NCBI GenBank assembly: GCA_905221615.1
Contig: CAJNDT010000942.1
Location: forward strand, 47,280-111,279
Length of the DNA stretch: 64,000 nucleotides
Source: Symbiodinium sp. CCMP2592
Lineage: Eukaryota > Sar > Dinophyceae > Suessiales > Symbiodiniaceae
Reading direction: 5' to 3'
The notes beneath the pieces are model-generated. The model was not told the DNA's origin. It saw nothing but the letters and a program-made list of their open reading frames with translations, and did not search any database. The position numbers and the translations under genes were made by a program. Shown here one piece after another: positions 18,868 through 27,099 of this stretch (the first letter of the stretch is position 1; each line of letters opens with the position of its first letter).

Positions 18868-19055
18868 TCGGGACACCCGTCCCCAAACACCGGGGACACC
18901 CATCCCCAAACACCGGGGACACCCATCCCCAAACACCGGGGACACCCATCCCCAAACATCGGGGATGCCTCATATTTCAATTTAAAAATGTCCCATCCCC
19001 AAACATCGGGGATGAGCATCCCCAAACACCGGGGCCACCCATCCCCAAAACATAA
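18868..19055. repeat. GC-rich 23-bp minisatellite inside the AT-rich island
   Basis: Units of CCCCAAACACCGGGGACACCCAT-like sequence repeat about seven times, with one A/T-rich interruption at about 18967-18990. Units contain CCCC...GGGG complementary ends. Composition is unlike the surrounding viral DNA. Minus-strand translation gives a repeated FGDGCPRCLGMG peptide, which I attribute to the repeat rather than to a gene. Confidence 0.8.
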
Positions 19056-19128
19056 AAAATATTCAAACATATTATCAAAAATTATTCAAAGAATATTAAT
19101 TTTAATAAAAAATATTATTAAAATTAAT

Positions 19129-19528
19129 TTATTCTTTTGTTGGTGCTGTTTCTTCTTGTTCTTTTACTGTTTTCTTTTTACTTGCTTTCTTTGGGTTTGG
19201 TTCTTTTGGTGCTTTTGGTTCTTTAGGTTCTTTGATTTTTTTGTTCGCTTAAATACATCTGTGTCTTTTAAAACATTCGCATTTTCCATTGGTATTACTT
19301 GTCTTTTGCAATTAATTCTTCATTTATCTCATCCTCGTTTACTGCTATTGATTGCTCTTGTTCTTCCAAAATTTTGTTAAGTTTTTTTCGTCTTGAATGG
19401 TTTCGTGTGTTTTCTCTCTTTTTCATCATAAACGTTTCGTCTTTTTTTTTGCGATAATACAATCTTCCATAAATTGCCAGTTGCTCTTTTATCTCTTCCA
19501 TTGTCATATCCTCGGGCATAGTAGGCAT
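19129..19528 (-). CDS. Basic Lys/Pro-rich small protein (frame-shifted)
   Basis: ATG at 19528 opens 77 codons, a charged helical N-terminal half with YYRKKKDE and RRKKLNKILEEQEQ. The frame closes at 19295, but a shifted frame continues with VIPMENANVLKDTDVFKRTKK. After an A7 run (about 19240) another shift gives KEPKEPKAPKEPNPKKASKKK and an end at 19129. With those two single-base shifts the protein would be about 133 residues with a histone-H1-like KEPK tail, suggesting DNA binding or packaging. Alternatively two or three small genes overlap. The shared promoter-like motif lies at 19554-19579. Confidence 0.5.
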
Positions 19529-19553
19529 TAATCTATATATTATATACAGAATA

Positions 19554-19579
19554 ATTCTTTAAATACTTTTTTAAAGATT
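19554..19579 (-). promoter_or_regulatory. Shared promoter-like motif, basic protein gene
   Basis: The + strand reads ATTCTTTAAATACTTTT then TTAAAGATT, the most diverged copy, 26 bp from ATG 19528 with TATATATTATATA between. Confidence 0.45.
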
Positions 19580-19867
19580 ATGTATTTTAAAGATTGCAGT
19601 TTTGATATTTTTTACATTGTTAAATTTTTAATAATTTTTATATTGAAATTTTTCATAAAACTATTATGAAAAACTTCCAAACTAATTAGCAATACTATCT
19701 TATGTAGTATCAATTATGTAAGCGTTCCAAGATACTTTCCCGTTTCTCTTGCTCACTTACGATGTCTGGGACTTTTCCGAGCATTGGCACAATGGGTTTC
19801 TCCTGTTTCATTGTCTGGGGGGACTTCTGTACTCTGTCAATATTATATAGATATTAATTTTTATATA
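19580..19867. other. Intergenic, with possible 33-aa minus ORF
   Basis: Mostly A/T-rich. A minus-strand ORF 19811-19710 encodes MKQEKPIVPMLGKVPDIVSE and continues for 13 residues. It is less AT-biased than the island and is preceded by TCCCCCCAGACA. It could be a small gene or a host-derived insert; the support is weak. Confidence 0.3.
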
Positions 19868-20278
19868 TTAATCTAATAATTGCAATTGATATGCTTGTTT
19901 CAACTCATATACTTCTCTCTCTAATTTTATAAGGCGTTCATCTACTGATATTCCCCTCCTAAATCCTGTATCAATATCTTCAATTTTTTTAAAATTTTCA
20001 TTTCATCTATCTTTTTTTCCAGTTCTTCTATTCTTTCCTCTATCGTTAATTTTCGTGGTTGAATTTCAGGCGATGTATCTCTTCCAAATGATATTATTGA
20101 CGTTTCTACAACTTCTTCTAAAACTACTTTTCCCTCTTTTTTATCAATAATTTGTTTCTTATCTTTAATCAAATTGTTTCTTTTTACATTTACAAGCAAA
20201 ACAAGACATACCATTTTTATCAAATTGAAACCCTCCATTGTTTTCATTTTTGTTATTGTCTTTGTTTGCGTCAGTCAT
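19868..20278 (-). CDS. Small Cys-containing coiled-coil protein (frame-shifted)
   Basis: ATG at 20278 (MTDANKDNNKNEN...) leads to a short Cys cluster, MSCFACKCKKK. The frame then closes, but a shifted frame carries KKQIIDKKEGKVVLEEVVE and a long helix TIEERIEELEKKIDEMK. A second shift at an A7 run (about 19985) allows DTGFRRGISVDERLIKLERE and continues to a TAA at 19868. Read with both single-base shifts this is one protein of about 135 residues with a zinc-binding-like N-terminus and coiled-coil C-terminal half. The track-like frame 19942-20247 alone is a fragment. No family recognised. Confidence 0.45.
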
Positions 20279-20284
20279 ATTTAT

Positions 20285-20449
20285 TTATATTAGAAATATT
20301 ATGTTTTTCTTCAATTTCAAGTATTGTAATACTCCTTTACAAATTTCTAAAAAAGAATAACAGCATCGCCTATATCTCGGTTCTGTTATTACTATTTGCT
20401 CTACTGCTTCTAACTCATTTATCGCTTTAATGTATTTGTCGTAATTCAT
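20285..20449 (-). CDS. Small protein, divergent partner of the ATPase gene
   Basis: 54 codons from ATG 20449 (MNYDKYIKAINELEAVEQIV). The frame extends to 20467, but the internal ATG leaves a 37-bp divergent A/T-rich promoter region before the ATPase ATG at 20487. RYRRCCYSFLEICKG forms a Cys-containing helix. Unknown function. Confidence 0.45.
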   Translation of the reverse strand: MNYDKYIKAINELEAVEQIVITEPRYRRCCYSFLEICKGVLQYLKLKKNIIFLI

Positions 20450-20486
20450 TATATAATTAAAATACAAAACTTTCTATATAAATATA

Positions 20487-21266
20487 ATGACTAATAACAT
20501 ACCGATTGTCAAACCAATAGACATTCCAGAATACAAATACAAAAACTCAAAATATGATATGATGCCGATGCTTCCGCTTAGAGGTATATTAGTTGCTTCT
20601 TCAACTGGCGGTAAAACGGTATTGATACAAAATCTCATATTGAATATTTATAGAGGTTCCTTTGAAAGAATATTTATATTTAGTCCTAGTGTCCATGTTG
20701 ATGATACATTTAGACCTGTTAAAAAATACATAAGTGAAGTAATGAATGTTGATACTGAAAAAGAAAAGGTATTTTATGAAAACTACGACCCAGCGGATTT
20801 ACAAAAGATAATTGACACTCAACATAAAGTAATAGAGTATCAGAAAAAGAACAAACAAAAAGACTTACATTCAATATTGATAGTGATAGACGACCACGCT
20901 GACGACCCTAAAACCGTAAGATATAGTAATATATTACATGGTCGTTTTACTCGAGGCAGACATAATGCCATTAGTGTTATAGTTTCTACACAAAAATATA
21001 ATGTTTTAGCACCTATTATAAGATTGAATGCGTCCGCACTATTTATATTCCGCCTTAAAAACATGAACGAAGTCAATGCATTTATAGAAGAAAATAGCGC
21101 GTTAGTTGATAAAGAAGAATTATACGAGATGTATAGAATTGCCATAAATGATGCACCATATTCATTCTTATATATAAATACCAATGCAAAAGATGTTAAT
21201 AAGATGTTTTATATTCGTTTCGAAAAATTACTAAAAGTTGAACATTCATTAGACAATCAATATTAA
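20487..21266 (+). CDS. A32-like genome-packaging ATPase (FtsK/HerA superfamily)
   Basis: 259 codons from ATG 20487, the only long + strand gene of the island. ASSTGGKT (residues 37-44) is a Walker A loop of the poxvirus A32 / Polinton ATPase style. LIVIDDHADD (131-140) is Walker B, ISVIVSTQK (162-170) fits the conserved T/S-Q sensor motif, and RGRHN just before it could provide an arginine finger. The length of about 260 residues is normal for this family. The protein would drive DNA into preformed capsids, so its presence implies that the element descends from a virion-forming virus even though no capsid gene is seen. It is transcribed divergently from 20285-20449. Unlike its neighbours it has no frameshift. 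Confidence 0.85.
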   Translation: MTNNIPIVKPIDIPEYKYKNSKYDMMPMLPLRGILVASSTGGKTVLIQNLILNIYRGSFERIFIFSPSVHVDDTFRPVKKYISEVMNVDTEKEKVFYENYDPADLQKIIDTQHKVIEYQKKNKQKDLHSILIVIDDHADDPKTVRYSNILHGRFTRGRHNAISVIVSTQKYNVLAPIIRLNASALFIFRLKNMNEVNAFIEENSALVDKEELYEMYRIAINDAPYSFLYINTNAKDVNKMFYIRFEKLLKVEHSLDNQY

Positions 21267-21319
21267 TTAATAATATTATTTTATTATAATATTATCAATT
21301 AACTGTAATTTGAAAAATC

Positions 21320-21538
21320 TTAAAACGATGAGTTGCTACATAAGTTTATTGCTGGTAAACGATACACAATTTTGTCACTCTTCTTTTCTTTCACCTCTTT
21401 AATATCTTTTATCATTTCTTTCAATGCTTTAATCTGTAGTTTATCAATATTACTTAAATCTAGTTCATTTTCATTAATATTATTTATTTGATTAATACAA
21501 TCATTCTCATTATCGCCTTTTGAAATTTTACTTCCCAT
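21320..21538 (-). CDS. Small protein with N-myristoylation-type start
   Basis: 72 codons from ATG 21538. The start MGSKISKGD fits the eukaryotic N-myristoyl signal (M-G-x3-S/T with a following Lys), suggesting membrane anchoring. The middle is helical (LQIKALKEMIKDIKEVKEKK). In large DNA viruses, small myristoylated proteins are often virion membrane or entry-complex components, but no homology was recognised. It is convergent with the ATPase gene. Confidence 0.5.
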   Translation of the reverse strand: MGSKISKGDNENDCINQINNINENELDLSNIDKLQIKALKEMIKDIKEVKEKKSDKIVYRLPAINLCSNSSF

Positions 21539-21548
21539 ATAATATAAC

Positions 21549-21725
21549 TTATATTATTCCTAATTCATTTAATATTTCTTCTGTTTTAACTTTAATCCTT
21601 GTTATTTCTCGCCAATTATAAAAACTGAAATATAATATTAATAGTTTCCTTGTATAGTTCTTTGTTAAACTAAATATTTTAATTTTCATTTTCTTTTCAA
21701 TTTTATCATTAAACAACCTAATCAT
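21549..21725 (-). CDS. Small basic hydrophobic protein (58 aa)
   Basis: ATG at 21725 to TAA at 21549. The sequence begins MIRLFNDKIEKKMKIKIF and contains a hydrophobic stretch LLILYFSFYNW, a possible membrane segment. It fills the gap between the fibre end and the myristoyl-type gene with only short spacers, which supports it as a gene. No family recognised. Confidence 0.4.
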   Translation of the reverse strand: MIRLFNDKIEKKMKIKIFSLTKNYTRKLLILYFSFYNWREITRIKVKTEEILNELGII

Positions 21726-21787
21726 TAATTAGACTTATTTTTTAATTTCGTTAGTTCACTTTTCAAATATGTTATAGACTTTTTCAT

Positions 21788-22153
21788 TTATTTTAGCATT
21801 TCTTTAATTTCTTCATTTTCTTTTATTGTATGTTGTAAAGCACTCCATAAAATCGGAGTTGTTTTTGTATAATCCATTCTTAAATAACCATCTTTACCAT
21901 CCATTACAATATTATCCCTTTCATCTGGCATCTTATCAGTTTTAAAATCATTTGCTATAAATCCTATGCACTTTTGTTTCGTATTCTTTTTAATATATGA
22001 TTTTGGTTTAATATATTTAACTATATCTATTGCTTTCTTTTGGTCAATTTCTTTAATATTATCTTTTAATTTTTTATCTGATGTATCTGTTAAATTACCA
22101 TTATAATTAATATCTCCTATAATATCTATGCCGTTTGTATTTACTTCAAACAC
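21788..22153 (-). CDS. Fibre C-terminal S74-type intramolecular chaperone domain
   Basis: This frame encodes TSDKKLKDNIKEID...KYIKPKSYIKK...KCIGFIANDF, the hallmark of the peptidase S74 / intramolecular chaperone domain that ends viral fibres and trims itself after trimerisation. The SDKKLKDNI segment contains the conserved Ser-Asp region. It is not a separate gene: in shifted frames between 22204 and 22360 the fibre protein is continuous (LRNPDTDGQTIIEIGT before this, FTSEGDFDVDIGA earlier), so the whole is one fibre gene broken at A7 22206-22212 and near 22355. Confidence 0.8.
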   Translation of the reverse strand: MFEVNTNGIDIIGDINYNGNLTDTSDKKLKDNIKEIDQKKAIDIVKYIKPKSYIKKNTKQKCIGFIANDFKTDKMPDERDNIVMDGKDGYLRMDYTKTTPILWSALQHTIKENEEIKEMLK

Positions 22154-22352
22154 GTTCTTCGTGCCGATTTCAATAATCGTTTGTCCATCTGTGTCAGGAT
22201 TTCTTAAAAAAATTGATGAACTGCCTCAACTATTTCTGTATGTGTAATGCTAAATCTTTCAAAGAAATTGACAGAACTACCTAATACTCTAAATTCTGGT
22301 GTTCCTGTCGCTCCAATATCTACATCAAAATCTCCCTCACTTGTAAATTTAC

Positions 22353-23478
22353 CTATATTATTGTATTAACTGTATCATTAAATAATGTTGGTTTATTTAG
22401 TGTTATACCGTTAGCATCATTTAAATTTATAAATATGTCTGATGCCGTCGGGTCTAATAGTCTGTTTGTTTGAATACAAAAATTCTGCTCTATTGTTGAA
22501 ATATAGTTTAATGAAAAATTAGCGTTTGACTGTTGATATATTCTTCCTCTACTATTTATTAAAATATTATTATTAAATGTAGTAGCACCACCAAATCTAA
22601 CTGTTGAACTAAAATTAGAATTACCCCCACCTACATTAAGAATATCAACGACTGCATTTGTACCGATGCCAAGGCGATTACATCTTACAGCATTTGAACT
22701 ATTCATATTTAAAAATAACTGTTGTGATGTATCACTCTGAGTATATGCATCAATACTAAAACCACGGAAGCGAAGTTTCCCACTATTATTAGCAACTGAA
22801 AAAACATTACTCGCGTCTGTTGTATTTTTAAAAAATTCAATACCATTATTATTAGTTAATGTTATTGTATCTCCACCTATTGCAACATTATTATTTACTT
22901 CTAAATCTTCAACTTTCGTTGTTCCTCCTACGCTTAAAAAATATCCGCTTTCATGTGCTTTTCCTATTCCCACTTCTGCACTTGTTAAACTTCCTAATCT
23001 CATCCTGTTAGAATTATTAGATGCTGAATTATCATTTAATATCATAATATTACCGTCTTCTGTATTTGCATTAGTGCATTTTAAGTTATTATTAACATAT
23101 ATCCATTGTGCCGTTCCATCTCTAATTCTTAGCATTGGGTCAGTGTTATTAGACACCCTCCATAATTGAATACCATTAGCACTAACTGGAAGAAAAACTG
23201 TATCAGTATTAAATGATACAGCACCATTAATAAATAATTGTTTATAGAATACTGTTCCGTTAGTTGTATTACTACATTCTAAGTAAGTATTTGTGTCAGT
23301 GTCGTCATTATTTCCGTTAATTAATCTTATACCACTTGCTGTTTCATTTATAGACAAATCTAATGTAATATTAGATTTTGTAGCATTTGTGTATCTTTCA
23401 ATACTTGTATTACTATCTACTAATTCAATAGGATTACTAACACCACCACCAGCACCTGCTATTAATGTATCAACCTCG
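22353..23478 (-). CDS. Asn-rich viral fibre protein, 5' end replaced by host DNA
   Basis: About 375 viral codons of Asn/Thr/Ser-rich beta-repeat sequence (NNVAIGGDTITLTNNNGIEF style, repeated LxVGGxT and LGIGTN turns), typical of virus fibres that end in an S74 chaperone. The frame formally extends to 23588, but codons beyond about 23478 (GEV... and upstream) are GC-rich and antisense to an ankyrin-like host sequence, so they are not native. The true N-terminus, which would anchor the fibre to a virion, is missing. A frameshift at about 22355 separates this part from the chaperone end. Receptor-binding function is inferred from family knowledge. Confidence 0.65.
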
Positions 23479-23502
23479 CCTCCCGAGGCCAAAGGAAGAT
23501 GA

Positions 23503-23847
23503 CAGCGAAATGAACCTGCAAATGAGGACGTGCAGGACCCCGCCCATCGGGCGTTGCTGACTGCTGTCAAGGCAGGAAGTGCGGCCACAGTGTATGAACT
23601 GCTTGCTGCTGGCTATCCTTCTGAGGGGCCCCTTTTGGGACGGGCCCTCCTCGAGGCAGTGGAGCACACGGATCCGCTTGCTGTCTCCCGGCTTCTGTTG
23701 ATCGCCAGGGCTGACCCTGGATTTGAACAGGCAGGTGGCGACGGTGATTGCACGCCTTTCGGATTGGCTGTTTATTACCGCGTGTGGGATACTGTACGGT
23801 TGTTTTTGTGCAACTCAGTTGCGCTCCGGCCTAGTACATGGCTGTGA
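23503..23847 (+). CDS. Ankyrin-repeat-like exon fragment
   Basis: Open from the island boundary, after a TGA at 23500. HRALLTAVKAGSAATVYELL and GRALLEAVEHTDPLAVSRLL follow the helix-turn-helix rhythm of ankyrin repeats, and PFGLAVYYRVWDTVRLFL is a third. It probably represents an exon of a host ankyrin protein cut by the insertion or by a chimeric junction. No start codon is present, and the exon end is uncertain, perhaps near 23820. Confidence 0.45.
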   Translation, partial: QRNEPANEDVQDPAHRALLTAVKAGSAATVYELLAAGYPSEGPLLGRALLEAVEHTDPLAVSRLLLIARADPGFEQAGGDGDCTPFGLAVYYRVWDTVRLFLCNSVALRPSTWL

Positions 23848-24099
23848 CGGCACATCGCCTGTGACGAACCTAGTAAGTCCTGCGTGGAGTGTTTATGCCC
23901 GGGGTTTCACTGACTGAGAGCGCCGGAGCATGGAGGCACATCGGTGCATGTTCAAACGTGCCTGTTGGGCATGACCCAATGCAGGGTGTTTTGCTCTCAG
24001 CCGACGTGCTCGACATTAGCGCTGCTTGCTGCCTGGGTCGGCGATTCCGCCGCACCCGCGTGTAGGTAGTGCCTGCGCCTGGCCGCCCCTCCTCATAGC

Positions 24100-24384
24100 A
24101 TGGCGACGCCGCCGACTGCTGCGGCTGCGATGCCGGCAGTGACTGGCCTGGTCCTGCAACTGGAGGGCCATCGGGCGCCGGGACGTTGGGAGGCCCTCGG
24201 GGCCGGCCTGAATGTTCCTCACCACGATTCCCTCTACAACTGCAACTTGGTGGTTGTTGAAGCCAACCGACGCATTGCCTGGCTCAAGTGTGTGACGGCT
24301 GACCCCCGTTCGGCAGCTACCGGGATTATCTCCTACTACGACACCCAAGGACGTCATGGCTACCAAGCATTCTACCACAGCTGA
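24100..24384 (+). CDS. Hypothetical exon-like ORF
   Basis: 94 codons from ATG 24100, GC-rich. The segment LEGHRAPGRWEALGAGLNVP...CNLVVVEANRRIAWLKC has globular composition. A similar phrase pattern (WRRLDAGINVRGGD) occurs in another frame at 24670-24720, so this may be one exon of a repeat-bearing gene. No family recognised. Confidence 0.25.
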   Translation: MATPPTAAAAMPAVTGLVLQLEGHRAPGRWEALGAGLNVPHHDSLYNCNLVVVEANRRIAWLKCVTADPRSAATGIISYYDTQGRHGYQAFYHS

Positions 24385-24399
24385 GGGAGGGATGAGGAG

Positions 24400-26790
24400 C
24401 AGAGGCTCTGTAGCCGGTTTGGCCGCTACCCTGTGAGCGGATGTCGGCGCTGAGGGGGAAAGCGATGCCCATCGTTGTTCTGCCTGCTCATGGGTCAGTC
24501 TGCTCTCCCCTGCAACACAAGTCCGACCCCCTTCTATATCCCGCTAGCCCTTTTGCTCAGGTGAAGCCCAGCAATTGAAGCCAAGCATTCGCTTGAGCTT
24601 CTGCCCGCCGCCACTGCCTGCCTGCGTTCGCTCTGTCGGCCTCAGGCTGGGTACATTGGCGATATGGCCGTACCCCATTGGCGCCGCCTGGATGCCGGCA
24701 TCAATGTCCGAGGGGGCGACATCTTCCACTACGACATCCGGCAGGACGGCACTTTCGCTCTCTCAGAGGCCGCCATTGATTTGAGCATCGCACACCGCAT
24801 GCTAGACACCACGCGCGCACTCCAGATGCGTATCTTGGTGTCCTGGGGAAGGTGCTTGTGTGTAAGAACCGGTTTTCAAGCTGGTGAAGGCGGCTCTCGC
24901 AGCGCTAATGCGTCGTGTGATGGGATAGCACTGCACATTTAGAGTCTGCAATCTGCATACCAAGCTAGAGCAAACTCCAGTGCCTGGTGCATGTGTTCAG
25001 ACTCCAAGCTATCGAAAGCTTTGGTCATGTCGAGAGCTTCGGTGATGGCGCCACCAATGCCTGCTGCCTCTGACGTGCATGCTCATGCTGAAGGGTCAAA
25101 CGTTGCATGGCAAAGCTTGCGTGCAACTGAGCTCCTGGCCTCATGCATGCTGAAAATCTCTGGTGAGCCTGTGCGCGGTACCACGCATGCCCGTAAATGC
25201 AAATTGTGGGAAACTGGCCACCGCCTGATAAAGTGCCTCCCAAGTTCTGCAACGGCTTCTGGCATGGACTTCCCGACAGGGTCCGCCACCCGGACTTTTT
25301 ACCCCCTTTACCTGGCTCAAATGTCAAGCACAACCACGTGCCGGGGCCGGCTTACACTGATCTGTTTGTGGCCGGGACTTGAGATCTTGGAGCTGCTTTT
25401 AACATTTCCACATACGCTTGACCGCTCCTGCTCCTGCGACCGCATGCTGCAAGGTCTCGTCCAGCAGGGTCTAATTGATGTCATTGGTGTTCCAGCGCTC
25501 CAGCAATGCAAGACGATCTGCAACCGCACTTCTATATGCCTGCGCTTGAAGTTCTGTCTCAGCTGAGTCAGCTGAGACGCCTTGCGATCCGGTTGCCGGC
25601 GGGCTGCAGTAGCAATCTGCTGGGATGCTCGCACACAATGGCCACCAAGTACCTATGGGTCCAGACAAACCTGAACATGTTTGGACAGAGAGTCATTGCC
25701 ACGGCTTCGTGTGGTGATGTCAATTTGGCGCTTCGTCCCTCCCTCCGGGGTGAGTTGGAAGGTGTGTTTGCAGAAAGCTGAATGTCGAAACAAACTCCAG
25801 GAGAAGACGTTGTTTGGCAAAGAATGCCGGAAGACGCCAGCCGCCACCCCAAACCCACTTCATATCCCCAAACCCGCCAAGACACAGTCGTAGGAGTGTT
25901 TCCGATGGAGTCATCCAACTGAGAGTGCCACTCGCAGGCTGTACGGTTTTTTTTCTGCAAGCCCCCACCCCCCGTAGAATTCTAACAAAGATGTCCGGAG
26001 CCATCTGCTGCATGAACATGCGCTTTGCAAAGCGGTGATGTCCTGAACACCGTTTTAAATTGCTATTGTATAGTTAAAACGGGGTTGAGCTGGATTCCGC
26101 CTGAAACATGAGGGGTTTTGCATGTTTCGACATCGAGCATGAGCAACACCACGCCTTTTGGACACCACGCTCCGGTAGATTTTGGAGGGCATGGGACCAA
26201 AGTGAAAGCAACAGACGTGGTTTGGGTGGCCTGGGACCAAAGTGAAAAGCAGCAGACCCAAAGCTGCCAGTGAGCAGGAGCTTTTTCACGGCTTCGGGGA
26301 GTGGCCCTTGTTCCTCAACCCCCGATTCAATAGCAGCATATATTTGAAGCGGGATATGTCCTTGAATCCCAGTTTTTGCAAGGGAAGGCTTACTTCGCCG
26401 TCCGTCCCGGTTTCACGCAGTGTTTTAGGATGTGGTGAAAGAGCTAGTATTTGTGGGGATTTGCACTTCTGACAGAGTCGCACGGAGTAGTGGGGTCCGG
26501 AGTGGCTGAAATTGTAGCAGTTGCTACGAATTCGTTACTCCATGCGACGTTTTGGTAAATCGGACTAGAAAGAGCTGGTATAGTTTGAAGCAAGTCAACA
26601 CGTCTCAGCGGCCCTGCAGGAGGGTTTAGGACAATAGCAACCCGCGTGCTTTTCGTCGAAACCGCGCGTTTGATGCTGTGTGTTGGGTTTAACGTTTTTT
26701 TGCGGATGGGGTTCCACACAATGAAACATAACAGAGAACATGTTCGGGGCCCAAAACCGCCCAATCCACTTATGTGTTGTGATATGGTCT
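24400..26790. other. No supported gene
   Basis: Overlapping frames exist on both strands (for example 24991-25566 + and 25025-25333 -) with no recognisable domains, signal or exon structure that I can defend. Confidence 0.35.
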
Positions 26791-26799
26791 GTTGTGGCC

Positions 26800-27055
26800 T
26801 CTAAACGCCTTGATGTGGCCTGAAAACCACAGTTCGTGGCCCTGATGTGGCCTGAAATCCACACGTTTGTGGCCCTGATGTGGCCGGAAAACCACGTGTT
26901 TGTGGACTCTTGTGGCTTCAAAACCACAGGTTTGTGGCTGGATGTGGCCTCCAAGCCGCACGTTTGTGGCCCTGATGTGGCCTGAAAACCACACGTTTGT
27001 GGCCTCAAAGCCACACGTTTGTGCCCCTGACATGGCCTGAAAACCACACGTTTGT
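26800..27055. repeat. Minisatellite with GTGGCC...CCACA palindromic core
   Basis: About eight degenerate units of GTGGCC(C)TGATGTGGCCTGAAAACCACACGTTT type, 30-36 bp each. GTGG and CCAC inside each unit can pair. The minus frame gives a repeated GHIRATNVWFS peptide caused by the array. Confidence 0.8.
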
Positions 27056-27056
27056 C

Positions 27057-27085
27057 GGGACCCTATAATACTATTCAAGGGTCCC
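27057..27085. repeat. Short perfect hairpin
   Basis: GGGACCCT (27057-27064) and AGGGTCCC (27078-27085) are reverse complements around a 13-base A/T-rich loop, immediately after the minisatellite. Confidence 0.6.
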
Positions 27086-27099
27086 CACACGCAGCAGAC

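Larger units (their letters stand above)
11950..23490. mobile_element. AT-rich Polinton-like / Maverick-like viral element, right end truncated
   Basis: Composition shifts sharply from GC-rich host DNA to AT-rich DNA at about 12180 and back at about 23480-23505. The island carries an rve integrase, a family-B DNA polymerase with helicase, an A32-like packaging ATPase and a fibre with S74-type chaperone, plus small ORFs tightly packed mainly on the minus strand. That gene set is known from Polintons, Polinton-like viruses and related protist DNA viruses. No major or minor capsid gene or maturation protease was found. The right end falls inside the fibre gene. The left margin (11945-12180) begins with a run of G and is C-rich on the + strand, but no matching inverted repeat is visible at the right. 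It could be an integrated, partly deleted provirus or an assembly junction. Confidence 0.72.

Noticed and set aside
18807-19070. Minus ORF FGDGCPRCLGMG repeat
   Set aside because: Encoded only by the 23-bp minisatellite; the rest is leader of the adjacent gene.
26595-27047. Minus ORF with repeated HIRATNVWFSG peptide
   Set aside because: Translation of the minisatellite; unit length varies and no other coding signal is seen.
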